From Noviherbaspirillum galbum (GTDB lineage Bacteria; Pseudomonadota; Gammaproteobacteria; Burkholderiales; Burkholderiaceae_D), in contig NZ_JAAIVB010000037.1 of the NCBI RefSeq assembly GCF_010974945.1, forward strand, positions 248,001 to 312,000: a DNA stretch of 64,000 nucleotides, in the 5' to 3' direction. Both the position numbers and the translations under genes were made by a program. This document shows, in pieces, positions 36,015 to 44,084 of this stretch. Within the stretch, counting starts at the first letter, position 1; every line of letters begins with the position of its first letter. The notes beneath the pieces were generated by a model. The model saw only the letters and a list, made by a program, of their open reading frames with translations, had not been told where the DNA came from and ran no database searches.

Positions 36015-36761
36015 ATGAAAACCAAGCGCATCGCCGTCGTGACTGGCGGCATGGGAGGACTGGGCGAAGCGATCTGCCGGCGTCTCGCCAAGGAAGGCAA
36101 CCAGGTCATCGCAACCTATTCGCCGAGCAACCAGAATGCAAAGGAATGGGTCGCGAAGCAGAAGGCGGAGGGCTTCGATTTCCTGACCGCGATGATCGAC
36201 GTCGCGGACTACGACTCCTGTTCCAAGGGCGTCATGAAGATCGTGACCGATGTCGGCGGCATCGACATCCTCGTCAACAATGCCGGCATCACGCGCGACA
36301 CCACCCTCAAGAAAATGACGCATGAACAGTGGCGGGAAGTCATGCAAACCAACCTCGACAGCGTCTTCAACATGAGCAAGAACGTCCTGCATGGCATGCT
36401 GGAGCAGCAGTGGGGGAGAATCATCAACATCTCGTCGGTCAATGGGCAGAAGGGCGCGTTCGGACAGACGAACTACTCGGCTGCCAAGGCGGGCGTGCAT
36501 GGCTTCACCAAGGCCTTGGCGCTTGAGGTGGCGAACAAGGGCATCACGGTCAACACGGTGTCGCCCGGTTACATTGGCACCAAGATGGTCATGGCGATTC
36601 CCCAGGACGTCCTCAACGACAAGATCCTGCCGCAGATTCCTGTCGGCAGGCTGGGGCAACCGGACGAAGTCGCCGGCCTCGTCGCCTATCTCTGCGGCGA
36701 TGAAGCGGCGTTTGTCACGGGCGCCAACATTGCAATCAACGGTGGGCAGCACATGATGTAG
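36015..36761 (+). CDS. phbB: Acetoacetyl-CoA reductase
   Basis: NADPH-dependent SDR enzyme making (R)-3-hydroxybutyryl-CoA for polyhydroxybutyrate. 248 aa. Cofactor motif VVTGGMGGLGEAICRRLA, NNAG at about 88-91, and the catalytic Ser-Tyr-Lys in NISSVNGQKGAFGQTNYSAA, followed by KAGVHGF. AAGGAG supports the ATG. No phaC or phaA gene is adjacent. Confidence 0.95.
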   Translation: MKTKRIAVVTGGMGGLGEAICRRLAKEGNQVIATYSPSNQNAKEWVAKQKAEGFDFLTAMIDVADYDSCSKGVMKIVTDVGGIDILVNNAGITRDTTLKKMTHEQWREVMQTNLDSVFNMSKNVLHGMLEQQWGRIINISSVNGQKGAFGQTNYSAAKAGVHGFTKALALEVANKGITVNTVSPGYIGTKMVMAIPQDVLNDKILPQIPVGRLGQPDEVAGLVAYLCGDEAAFVTGANIAINGGQHMM

Positions 36762-36777
36762 AAACGCCGGCTCAAAT

Positions 36778-36807
36778 GGAAACGCCCTGCCGAAGCAGGG
36801 CGTTTCC
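36778..36807 (+). terminator. Terminator of phbB
   Basis: GGAAACGCCCTGC-CGAA-GCAGGGCGTTTCC, a 13-bp perfect stem followed by TTTATTTTTT. Confidence 0.9.
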
Positions 36808-36872
36808 TTTATTTTTTATGTGTACGACTGTCTCTCTCCGCTAACTCATCCTCTTGCGGGGTTTCCTGAATC

Positions 36873-37754
36873 TCAGGCGGTCGCGACCTGGCCCCAGTCG
36901 GAATCCGGCTCCTGCGCAGGCTGCATGGCGGCTTGCTGCTTGGACTTCTTCGAGGCGCTCTGCTTGGCGCGCGTGCTCGACGGCGGCAGGCGGCGCAGGG
37001 TCTTGAGGGCGTCGAAGTCCTTGATGCCGATCGAGCGCTGATCCACGGTGATCAGGCCGATTTCATTAAATGCGGACAAGGTGCGGCTGACGGTTTCCAG
37101 GGTCAGGCCGAGGTAGCTGCCGATCTCATGGCGCGTCATGCGCAGATTGAACAACTTGCTCGAATACCCCATGTCGGCATAGCGCTCGGACAGCGATACC
37201 AGGAAGCGGGCAACGCGGGCTTCGGCAGACAGGGCGCCCAGCATGCTCACCATGGCTTGCTCGCGAACCAGTTCGCGGCTCATCACGCTGTAGATGGCAT
37301 GTTCGAACTCGGCGTGGGAGCGGCCCAGCGCGGTGAGTTTCTTGAAGGGCAGGAGAATCAGGTCGCAGTTGGAAAGCGCCACGGCTTCGGAAGCATAGCG
37401 CTTGGAGTGAATGCCATCGACGCCGAAGAGATCGCCCTTCATCGGGAAGCTCAGGACTTGCTCGTTGCCGAATTCATCGATCAGCACGGTCTTGAGAAAA
37501 CCGGAGTGCACGACGTACAGCGTGTCGAAGGGCTGGCCGATGGTGTGAATGCGCTGTCCGGTCTTGAATTGAACATGCTGGAACAGCAGCTCTTCTTCGG
37601 TATGGATTGCAGCGGAGGGGATGCGAAGGATATCGCACAGTTCCTTCAGATTGGACCACAGTTTGCCTTGGCGCTGCCAGCCTGCGTCGACGGAAGTCGT
37701 ATGTAGCGTGGATGCAGTGTCCGGGCGGGCGTCTGACATGTGTGTCGATAGCAT
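36873..37754 (-). CDS. Crp/Fnr-family transcriptional regulator
   Basis: 293 aa from MLSTHMSDARPDTASTLHTT, chosen because GGAG stands six bases before this ATG (earlier ATG and TTG codons overlap that site). The cyclic-nucleotide-binding-like domain spans about 60-165 (GQRIHTIGQPFDTLYVVHSG), the helix D/E dimer follows, and the HTH is MTRHEIGSYLGLTLETVSRT. There is no N-terminal Cys cluster (one Cys near 40), so it is unlikely to be an Fe-S oxygen sensor like FNR. It has an extended basic tail (RAKQSASKKSKQQAAMQPAQ). Confidence 0.92.
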   Translation of the reverse strand: MLSTHMSDARPDTASTLHTTSVDAGWQRQGKLWSNLKELCDILRIPSAAIHTEEELLFQHVQFKTGQRIHTIGQPFDTLYVVHSGFLKTVLIDEFGNEQVLSFPMKGDLFGVDGIHSKRYASEAVALSNCDLILLPFKKLTALGRSHAEFEHAIYSVMSRELVREQAMVSMLGALSAEARVARFLVSLSERYADMGYSSKLFNLRMTRHEIGSYLGLTLETVSRTLSAFNEIGLITVDQRSIGIKDFDALKTLRRLPPSSTRAKQSASKKSKQQAAMQPAQEPDSDWGQVATA

Positions 37755-38261
37755 CGTCATCTCCTGTTTCAAATTTGCTTCACCACTAAGAACGGCGGCG
37801 TATAGGTCGCCGAGGTCGGTTTGATCCTTCAGCTTCTTCTTGATTGTTGTTGGCCCGTCTGGCGAGGCCTTATCTGCTCGGAATCAACGGTGTGTTGCTA
37901 CCCGTCATACTGCGTTCAGAGGAAGTCAGTATCGCAATCAAGTTGCGTTATTGCTATCGGTAGTGGCTGAATTGACGTGTAAGGAGACCGCCATGATTGT
38001 AGGATTTATCCTACATGGGATGGGGGCTGGATCTGACATCCGCATTGCGTGTACGCAATTTCCCGGGTGTAGGTATGGATTTACCTCAAACAATTTCGCG
38101 TTGTCACTGGAGTTAACGCGCAAACTTGGTATGGGGCAATTGAAGCTTTCTCCGGGGCTTGTAAGAAATTTCTTACTTGTGCGGACAAGCGCAATCTTTC
38201 CGGGTGCAGGCCCAATCCAAGTGGGTGCAACAATCGTGCGACGGCAGGGAGAAACGGAAGC
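37755..38261. promoter_or_regulatory. Long upstream region of the Crp/Fnr gene with two GacA-box-form palindromes
   Basis: 507 bases without a convincing gene. GTAGGAT-TT-ATCCTAC (37999-38014) and GTAAGAA-AT-TTCTTAC (38161-38176) are perfect 7-2-7 palindromes. With flanks they read TGTAGG-N6-CCTACA and TGTAAG-N6-CTTACT, the form of GacA/UvrY binding boxes. They lie about 250 and 410 bases upstream of the regulator start and beside the response-regulator gene. Confidence 0.6.
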
Positions 38262-38906
38262 TTAGTTCTTCAGCGGACCGAGGAGGCGGTGCTGCACAGC
38301 GTATTGCACCATCTCGGCCAGGGAGTTCATGTTCATCTTGGTGAGGATGCGCGTCTTGTGCGTGCTCACCGTCTTGGCGCTGAGATGGAGGAAGTCGGCG
38401 ATTTCCGTGATGGACTTGCCGCTCACCAGCAAGGTGAACACCTCGAACTCACGGTTGGACAGTTGCTTGTGTGGCAGGTCTTCGTTGGCCGGCATGACGT
38501 CCATGGCCAGCTGTTCGGCGACCTCGAGGCTGATGTAGGGGCGCCCCGATGCGACCTTGCGGATGGCGCTGACGAGCTGGGTGCCGGCGCTTTCCTTGGT
38601 CAGGTAGCCGCGGGCGCCGGCGCGGATGGCACGGACCGCATACTGTTCTTCCTCATGCATGGTGAGGATGAGGATGGGAAGCTTGGGGACCTCGTCCTTG
38701 ATCTGGCGGATCAGTTCGACGCCGCTGCGGCCGGGCATCGAGAGGTCGAGCATGAGAAGGTCGAATCCGCCCTTGCGGACATGGGCGAGGGCTTCGAATC
38801 CATCGGTGGCTTCGCCCACTACTTCGATATCGTCGGCGCCGTCAAGAATGCGCTTGAGGCCTTCCCGCATGATGGTGTGGTCGTCGGCGATAACGATTCG
38901 GATCAT
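38262..38906 (-). CDS. NarL/FixJ-type response regulator
   Basis: 214 aa. Receiver domain with acidic pocket Asp8-Asp9, phosphoacceptor Asp54 (LLMLDLSMPGRSG) and Lys in GYLTKESAGT; all are intact. LuxR-type HTH LSNREFEVFTLLVSGKSITE, then IADFLHLSAKTVSTHKTRIL, at about 145-195. Five bases separate it from the kinase gene upstream, so they form one operon. Probable target sites are the palindromes in the region downstream. Confidence 0.94.
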   Translation of the reverse strand: MIRIVIADDHTIMREGLKRILDGADDIEVVGEATDGFEALAHVRKGGFDLLMLDLSMPGRSGVELIRQIKDEVPKLPILILTMHEEEQYAVRAIRAGARGYLTKESAGTQLVSAIRKVASGRPYISLEVAEQLAMDVMPANEDLPHKQLSNREFEVFTLLVSGKSITEIADFLHLSAKTVSTHKTRILTKMNMNSLAEMVQYAVQHRLLGPLKN

Positions 38907-38911
38907 AGATA

Positions 38912-40066
38912 TCAGGGGGGATCGAAATCCGGTTTTGGGTGCAAATTGGGTTCAAGCGGAATGGTAGCGTGAATCAGTACGCCGTGGGGCATCACGTTAC
39001 CAACATTTATTGTACCGCCAAGAACGAAAATTCGCTCCTGAATGGAGACCAGACCGTAGCATCCAGGCTTGTTTTCCATGCCCGGCTGCATCCCGATTCC
39101 ATCGTCTTGAATCATAACATCGAGTTGGTTGTCCGTATGCAAAAAAACGATTCTTGCCTGGGTGGCATGTGCGTGTTTTTCGATATTCGTCAAACCTTCT
39201 TGAATGACTCGGAATAATACCGACTCCACCGGCTCGCCAAGCTTCACGGCAATGCCGTTTCCTTCCACCGTGCAGGCGATCTCGGTTTTCTTCTGGAAGT
39301 TTTCCGCCATCCATTCCACGGCGGGCAGCAGGCCGAAGTCGTCGAGCAGCGGCGGACGCAGTGCCGAGGCCATGTTCTTCGTCAGCGTGATGACGTTGTC
39401 GAGCAGGCCCTGCATCTGCGCCACGCGCTCGGGCACGCTTTCATCCGCCTCGGGCAGGCTGTTTTCCAGCCAGTCGAGGTCCAGCTTGAGCACGCTGAGC
39501 CGCTGGCCGATGTCGTCGTAGAGTTTCCGCGAGAAGCGCCGGCGCTCGACTTCGTTGGCGAGCTGGGAAGAGGCCGCCCAGCGGCGCAACTCGGCGGGCC
39601 GCACCGCGCGGCGCCGTGTTTCCGAGGACTGCGGCGCCGCGGTTGAGCTGTGCACGATGAGGGCGAGGAAAGGTTCGCCGTGCACCGATACGCGGGCTGC
39701 GGTCGCATTGAGATTGAGCAGCTCGCCATTGGCATGGTTGGCATGCAGGCTGAGCCGCGTGCGGCGTCCGCTGCCGCGCGTCGCGCAAAGACGGTCGAGC
39801 CGGCGTCGCTGCTCCCCGCCATGGCCGTGCGGCAACAGGATGTCGATCGGCTGCTCCAGCAGTTGCCGCGAGGGGTAGCCGAACATCCGCTCCACCTTGT
39901 GGTTGACCAGGACGATTTCGCGCGAGGCGTCGATCACGATCACCGCATCCATGGACGATTCGATGATCGACATCAGGGTCGGTCCGACCTTGTGCGCGGG
40001 AAAGCGGGGCAGAGTGGCAATCAAGCTGGCAAGTTTGCCGGCATGGTGTTCCATTTGCGTGGTCAT
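38912..40066 (-). CDS. PAS-domain sensor kinase with Tyr replacing the phosphoacceptor His
   Basis: 384 aa from the ATG at 40064-40066 (a GTG one codon earlier is possible). A PAS domain at about 30-140 (IIESSMDAVIVIDASREIVL; MFGYPSRQLLEQPIDILLPH) precedes a HisKA_3 helix pair and an HATPase domain (LFRVIQEGLTNIEKHAHATQ as N-box, MIQDDGIGMQPG as G-box). In the HisKA_3 motif, usually (E)LHDDIGQ, the sequence is RKLYDDIGQ: the codon at 39518-39520 reads TAC, not CAC. No transmembrane helix is seen, so it is a soluble sensor. Confidence 0.9.
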   Translation of the reverse strand: MTTQMEHHAGKLASLIATLPRFPAHKVGPTLMSIIESSMDAVIVIDASREIVLVNHKVERMFGYPSRQLLEQPIDILLPHGHGGEQRRRLDRLCATRGSGRRTRLSLHANHANGELLNLNATAARVSVHGEPFLALIVHSSTAAPQSSETRRRAVRPAELRRWAASSQLANEVERRRFSRKLYDDIGQRLSVLKLDLDWLENSLPEADESVPERVAQMQGLLDNVITLTKNMASALRPPLLDDFGLLPAVEWMAENFQKKTEIACTVEGNGIAVKLGEPVESVLFRVIQEGLTNIEKHAHATQARIVFLHTDNQLDVMIQDDGIGMQPGMENKPGCYGLVSIQERIFVLGGTINVGNVMPHGVLIHATIPLEPNLHPKPDFDPP

Positions 40067-40521
40067 CACGGTTCTCTATAGCTGGGCCAGTCACGGCGCA
40101 ATGCGCCTACCTGCATGATCGCGTGCCTTGGCGAAGGCCGTCTGCGAAAGCGCATGCGCGCTGGTTGAGCTATACCTAACAATCGAAAAATCCCCTGGCA
40201 CGATGGCGTTGCGCCCGCCGCCGCGCCCTGCAGTTGCAATGGCGCATCCGGCGTTCCCTGCGTCTCTTTCGCGGTGGAATGAGGCCCCAGCCGTGGCGAA
40301 CAGCGACGTTGCCTGCAACCAGGCAAGCGCTCCGAACAGCGTTTCAGCTATGACCATGGAAATCCGGAATCAACATACTAAATGCACGTTCGATTGAGAA
40401 TTCACAATCGTGGCATGCCCGAGGCGTCGTCGCGGACCGCGGCCGGAGCGTTGCGCGGGGCCTTGGAGGCTCGCCACGGCTGCTAAACTAGCGGGATTGC
40501 CAATCCGACACAGCACCTGAC
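40067..40521. other. Divergent intergenic region, no feature recognised
   Basis: 455 bases between the kinase and DUF2721 gene starts; promoters for both should lie here. Nothing structured stands out apart from A/T-rich patches near 40170-40195 and 40360-40410. Confidence 0.5.
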
Positions 40522-40977
40522 ATGGACATCCAGCTTGGAGACATCAGCCACATCATTCAGCTTTCGATTGCTCCGGTATTCCTGCTGACCGGCGTGGGGA
40601 CCAAGCTGGCGGTGCTGACGAACCGGCTCGCGCGCATCATCGACCGGTCCCGCGTGCTGGAGGAGCGGCTCCACGCAGGCGGCAACGTGCCCCAGGAGGA
40701 GGCGCGCGCCGAGCTGGAAACCCTCTACCGGCGCAACTACCTCATCAACCGCGCCATCACCCTGAGCACGTCCTGCGGCCTGCTGGTCTGCGTGGTCATC
40801 GCCGCCCTGTTCATCGGGGACGCGCTGCAGCTGGGACTGGCGAAGTTCATCGCCTTGCTGTTCGTGCTCGCCATGTTTTCCTTGATCGGAAGCTTCGTGT
40901 ACCTGCTGCGAGAAATCTTCGTCGCGACCGGATCGATCTCCATGCAGCGGTTGCTGATGGAGAAGCAGAAGCGCTGA
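40522..40977 (+). CDS. DUF2721 family membrane protein
   Basis: 151 aa inner-membrane protein. Hydrophobic segments at about 10-30 (IIQLSIAPVFLLTGVGTKLA), 82-102 (STSCGLLVCVVIAALFIGDA) and 106-130 (LAKFIALLFVLAMFSLIGSF), with a charged loop between the first two containing NRLARIIDRSRVLEERL. The arrangement matches DUF2721, whose role is unknown. Single gene. Confidence 0.85.
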   Translation: MDIQLGDISHIIQLSIAPVFLLTGVGTKLAVLTNRLARIIDRSRVLEERLHAGGNVPQEEARAELETLYRRNYLINRAITLSTSCGLLVCVVIAALFIGDALQLGLAKFIALLFVLAMFSLIGSFVYLLREIFVATGSISMQRLLMEKQKR

Positions 40978-41049
40978 GCTTCGGTGTCGGTCGGGGCGTG
41001 CCGGCGCCTCGCGGACTGTACGCGCGTCCGGCACGCAGGGAAGGGATGC

Positions 41050-41982
41050 CTACTGCATGCGGCAGGCGCGGGCGGCCCTGTCGAGGCGGTTGATCCAGGA
41101 ATGCTTGATCGCGAAGTGTTCGGGATCGTGCTGGCAGCTGTCCAGCGCTTCCCGCCAGACCTGGATCACTTGGCCAAGTTGCGTGTTGGAATGGAAATGG
41201 GCATCGATACGTACTGCATCGATGCCGGCGCATTGCAGGCGCGGCAGGATGAAAAGGTTGGCCGTGCCGGCCACCGCGAGTTGGGTGAAATCGTGGTCGT
41301 TGGCGGCGTGCTCGGCCATCGCGCAGCGGTCGTTGATCGGGTTCGACAAGGTGACCTCCGCATGGCGCCCCGCAGGCGATCCCGCGATTTCAGGAGAAAG
41401 CAGGGACGACAGGACCGAGGACGACCGGCCGAAACCGATCACCTGCATTTCAAGCCCGGTTTCCTTGCGGATGTTTTCTATCTGGGCCAGCGACACCACC
41501 CGCGGCAGGACGACCCGGGTTATCCCGGTCTGGCGGCGCAGGCATTGCAGGGCCTCGATGCTGAGGGAGCCTTCGTCCATGGCGTAATGGAGCTGGATTT
41601 CCGGCTGGCGCGCGGCGGCGTATAACATGAGCCCCGGGTCGGACAAGACAAGGGTGTCTGCGCCTGCGGCCAAGGCTTGGTCGATGAGTTCCCGGCCCGC
41701 CATCCAGCCGTGGCGCCGGGAATCGACTTGCAGGGCGAACGAGGTCTTGACGCCCTTGAACCGGGCATGGGCAATCCCGCGCGCCAGTTCGTCGCTGCCC
41801 AACCTGAGTGCCAGGCCGGCGCGGCAATCCGGGCCGGCTTCGATCTGGATGCAGTCGGCGCCATGGTCGATGGCTGCCCGCAGGGAAGGCAAAGTCTGGA
41901 CCGAGCAGACCAGTTCCATCATGTCGCACGAGGGATGCAGCGTTGCGCCAGTGGTCAAGCAGTTTGCGGATGCCTTTGCCAT
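41050..41982 (-). CDS. Peptidase U32-family-like protein
   Basis: 310 aa TIM-barrel-like protein related to the U32/collagenase-like family, which includes UbiU, UbiV and RlhA. MELVCSVQTLPSLRAAIDHG, then ADCIQIEA, corresponds to the conserved N-terminal strand-helix. The Cys pattern that binds the 4Fe-4S cluster in UbiU/UbiV is not complete here. AAAGGAG upstream supports the first ATG. A Fnr-type palindrome lies 330 bases upstream (42312-42333). Function uncertain. Confidence 0.8.
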   Translation of the reverse strand: MAKASANCLTTGATLHPSCDMMELVCSVQTLPSLRAAIDHGADCIQIEAGPDCRAGLALRLGSDELARGIAHARFKGVKTSFALQVDSRRHGWMAGRELIDQALAAGADTLVLSDPGLMLYAAARQPEIQLHYAMDEGSLSIEALQCLRRQTGITRVVLPRVVSLAQIENIRKETGLEMQVIGFGRSSSVLSSLLSPEIAGSPAGRHAEVTLSNPINDRCAMAEHAANDHDFTQLAVAGTANLFILPRLQCAGIDAVRIDAHFHSNTQLGQVIQVWREALDSCQHDPEHFAIKHSWINRLDRAARACRMQ

Positions 41983-42406
41983 GAGATGTCTCCTTTGTCT
42001 CGAATGTTGACTCCGGGCCGGCGGCGTCGCTTTGGCGGATGCGGCCGGCGTTTAGGTCGACGGTTCGGCGAGCCTCGTCATGGAAACGCCATGCATTGCC
42101 AGGCGATGCAGTTCGCACGCCGGGCATCAAGGGAGGAAGACAGGATGGAGGAAGGCGATAGGCTGGTAGCGGCGCCCCTGCTTGGGAGACACCTTGGATG
42201 CGTCTTGCGTCGTTGCAAGTCGCCATGCACCAGATGGTTGCCGGGCTGCAGCACAGAAAACCCCTTGTTTCTGCTTAGCAATGGCTTCAATTTAGCAGCC
42301 AAGACATGCTCAAGGTTGATGTTGGTCAACCTTTATTTCGCCTGGGCATGGTTTTGATAAGAAAATGCGACAGAAAACGTCAAGGCTTGCCGCAGGCGGT
42401 CAGCAT
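41983..42406. other. Intergenic region with a Fnr-type palindrome
   Basis: 424 bases between the U32 and Hsp70-like genes, without a credible gene. It contains the palindrome at 42312-42333; the rest shows no recognised element. Confidence 0.5.
42312..42333. promoter_or_regulatory. Fnr/Crp-type palindrome
   Basis: Arms AAGGTTGA and TCAACCTT, exact complements around six bases. The core TTGAT-GTTG-GTCAA matches 9 of 10 positions of the Fnr consensus TTGAT-N4-ATCAA. Confidence 0.5.
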
Positions 42407-43657
42407 CTACCCAAATCGCCGGTGGGCATCCAGGGCCAGTCCGGAACCGATGCTGCCGAAAAGGTCGCCTTCGACGATGCCGGCAGCGGGGAACATGGCG
42501 GCGATGCGCGCGCGCAGGGTGCGAACGCCACTTGAGCCACCGGTGAAGAACACGGTGTCGACCCTGTCCGCCGCGATGCCCGCCGACGCCAGCAGCGAGC
42601 GGACCGTCTGGGCAACGCCTTCCACCAGGTGGTCGACCGCGGCATCGAATTGCCGGCGGAGCACGGGCAGCGTCAAATGCTTGTCCAGGCGGTCGAGCGA
42701 CATGCTGATCTCCTCGGATTCCGACAGCGCAATCTTGGCCTCTTCGGTCTTCATGGCGAGCCAGTGGCCATCGCGCTGGTCCACCAGTTTGAGCAGGAGG
42801 TTGAGCTTGCCGCGGTCTTCGGCGTCACGGCAGACTTCCTCGAGTTCCCGCCATACCTTGCGGGTATAGACGAGGTTGATGGTGTGCCAGGTCGAGAGAT
42901 TGAAATAATAGCTCGACGGCACCTCCGCCTTGCTGATGAGGCGCGTGCCAAAACCGAGCAGAGGCATGGCGCTCGCGAGGCTCAGGTACTTGTCGAAGTC
43001 GGTGCCGCCGATGTGGACCCCGCCGTTGGCGAGGATGTCCTCGCGCCGCTCGACCCGGTCGACGCGTGAAGGCGATAGCCGCACGAGGGAAAAGTCGGAG
43101 GTTCCGCCGCCGATGTCGGCAATCAGGACCAGTTCTTCCCTGGTGATGCGCGATTCGTAGTCGAATGCGGCGGCGATGGGTTCGTACTGGAAGCAGATGT
43201 CCTGGAATCCGGCGTCGAGCGCGATGTCGCCCAGCGTGCGTTCGGCAAGGCGATCGGCATCCTGGTCGTCGTCCACGAAATGTACCGGCCGTCCGAGCAC
43301 GGCGCGCTGCAATGCCTGGCCGGCGGCGGCTTCCGCACGCCGCTTCATTTCCACGATGAATTCACGCAGGAGGTCGCGATATTTCAGGGCCCGTCCCTGG
43401 ACCTCGGTCTGCCCATCCATCAGGCTCGTGCCAAGGAGGCTTTTCAGCGAACGCATGAGGCGTCCCTCGTAGCCGGAAAGATAATCGGCGAGCGCGGCTC
43501 GGCCGAAGGTCGTCGCATGGTCATCGGCGTTGAAGAACACCACGGATGGCAGCGTCGTCTTGCCATCTTCGAGAGGAAGCAGGATGGGGTGGCCGGGCCG
43601 GATCAGGCCGACGGTGGAATTGGAAGTGCCGAAATCAACGCCACATGCATTGGTCAT
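42407..43657 (-). CDS. Hsp70-like protein, YegD type
   Basis: 416 aa from MTNACGVDFGTSNSTVGLIR (AGGAG upstream). Actin-fold ATPase motifs: phosphate 1 GVDFGTSNST, phosphate 2 LVLIADIGGGTSDFSLVRLS, adenosine motif VFFTGGSSGVRTLRARIA. It has no substrate-binding domain, so it is not a full DnaK. Role unknown; possibly a specialised chaperone. Confidence 0.9.
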   Translation of the reverse strand: MTNACGVDFGTSNSTVGLIRPGHPILLPLEDGKTTLPSVVFFNADDHATTFGRAALADYLSGYEGRLMRSLKSLLGTSLMDGQTEVQGRALKYRDLLREFIVEMKRRAEAAAGQALQRAVLGRPVHFVDDDQDADRLAERTLGDIALDAGFQDICFQYEPIAAAFDYESRITREELVLIADIGGGTSDFSLVRLSPSRVDRVERREDILANGGVHIGGTDFDKYLSLASAMPLLGFGTRLISKAEVPSSYYFNLSTWHTINLVYTRKVWRELEEVCRDAEDRGKLNLLLKLVDQRDGHWLAMKTEEAKIALSESEEISMSLDRLDKHLTLPVLRRQFDAAVDHLVEGVAQTVRSLLASAGIAADRVDTVFFTGGSSGVRTLRARIAAMFPAAGIVEGDLFGSIGSGLALDAHRRFG

Positions 43658-43831
43658 CCTTGTCTCCTGGGTGGATTGGGTGGGCGATGAAGGCGTGGAG
43701 ACCCGATCGGCGAGGATGGGACACGGTTCAAGGACGGATTCCGGCTTGGCCGGAACCGAGCCACATGCCGGAATGGCATGGTGGCGAACCGTACCTTCTC
43801 TTGCCGACGCAAACCGGCCGGCAAAAAGAAA

Positions 43832-43859
43832 GAGGGGTTGCACCTGGGTGCAACCCCTC
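43832..43859 (-). terminator. Terminator of tRNA-Asn
   Basis: GAGGGGTTGCAC / GTGCAACCCCTC stem followed on the minus strand by TTTCTTTTT, seven bases beyond the tRNA. Confidence 0.85.
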
Positions 43860-43866
43860 GAATTCT

Positions 43867-43942
43867 TGGCTCCCCGACCTGGACTCGAACCAGGGACCTG
43901 CGGATTAACAGTCCGTCGCTCTACCGACTGAGCTATCAGGGA
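43867..43942 (-). tRNA. tRNA-Asn(GTT)
   Basis: 76 nt with encoded CCA. Acceptor TCCCTGA pairs with TCGGGGA (one G-T). Anticodon loop CTGTTAA gives GUU for asparagine. D arm AGCTCAGTCGGTAGAGC, T arm CCTGG TTCGAGT CCAGG. Confidence 0.96.
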
Positions 43943-44084
43943 ACAGAGAAGCTATTATAGTCAGAGAAGGCTTACCCTGTCAAAGCTTGAGGGAAAATAC
44001 TTGCCGCATCAAGCCCCTGCCATCATGATGCCGCGCCGGGAAAGGGGCAGCGGCTGACCATTTCCCATGCGACTCGCGATTGAC

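Noticed and set aside
37993-38265. 90-codon plus-strand frame with AAGGAG before ATG
   Set aside because: The sequence shows no domain, contains both regulatory palindromes and overlaps the response-regulator end. Kept as unlikely, though a small RNA or leader remains possible.
42306-42869. Plus-strand 187-codon frame
   Set aside because: Mostly the complement of the Hsp70-like gene and Ser/Arg-rich; no support.
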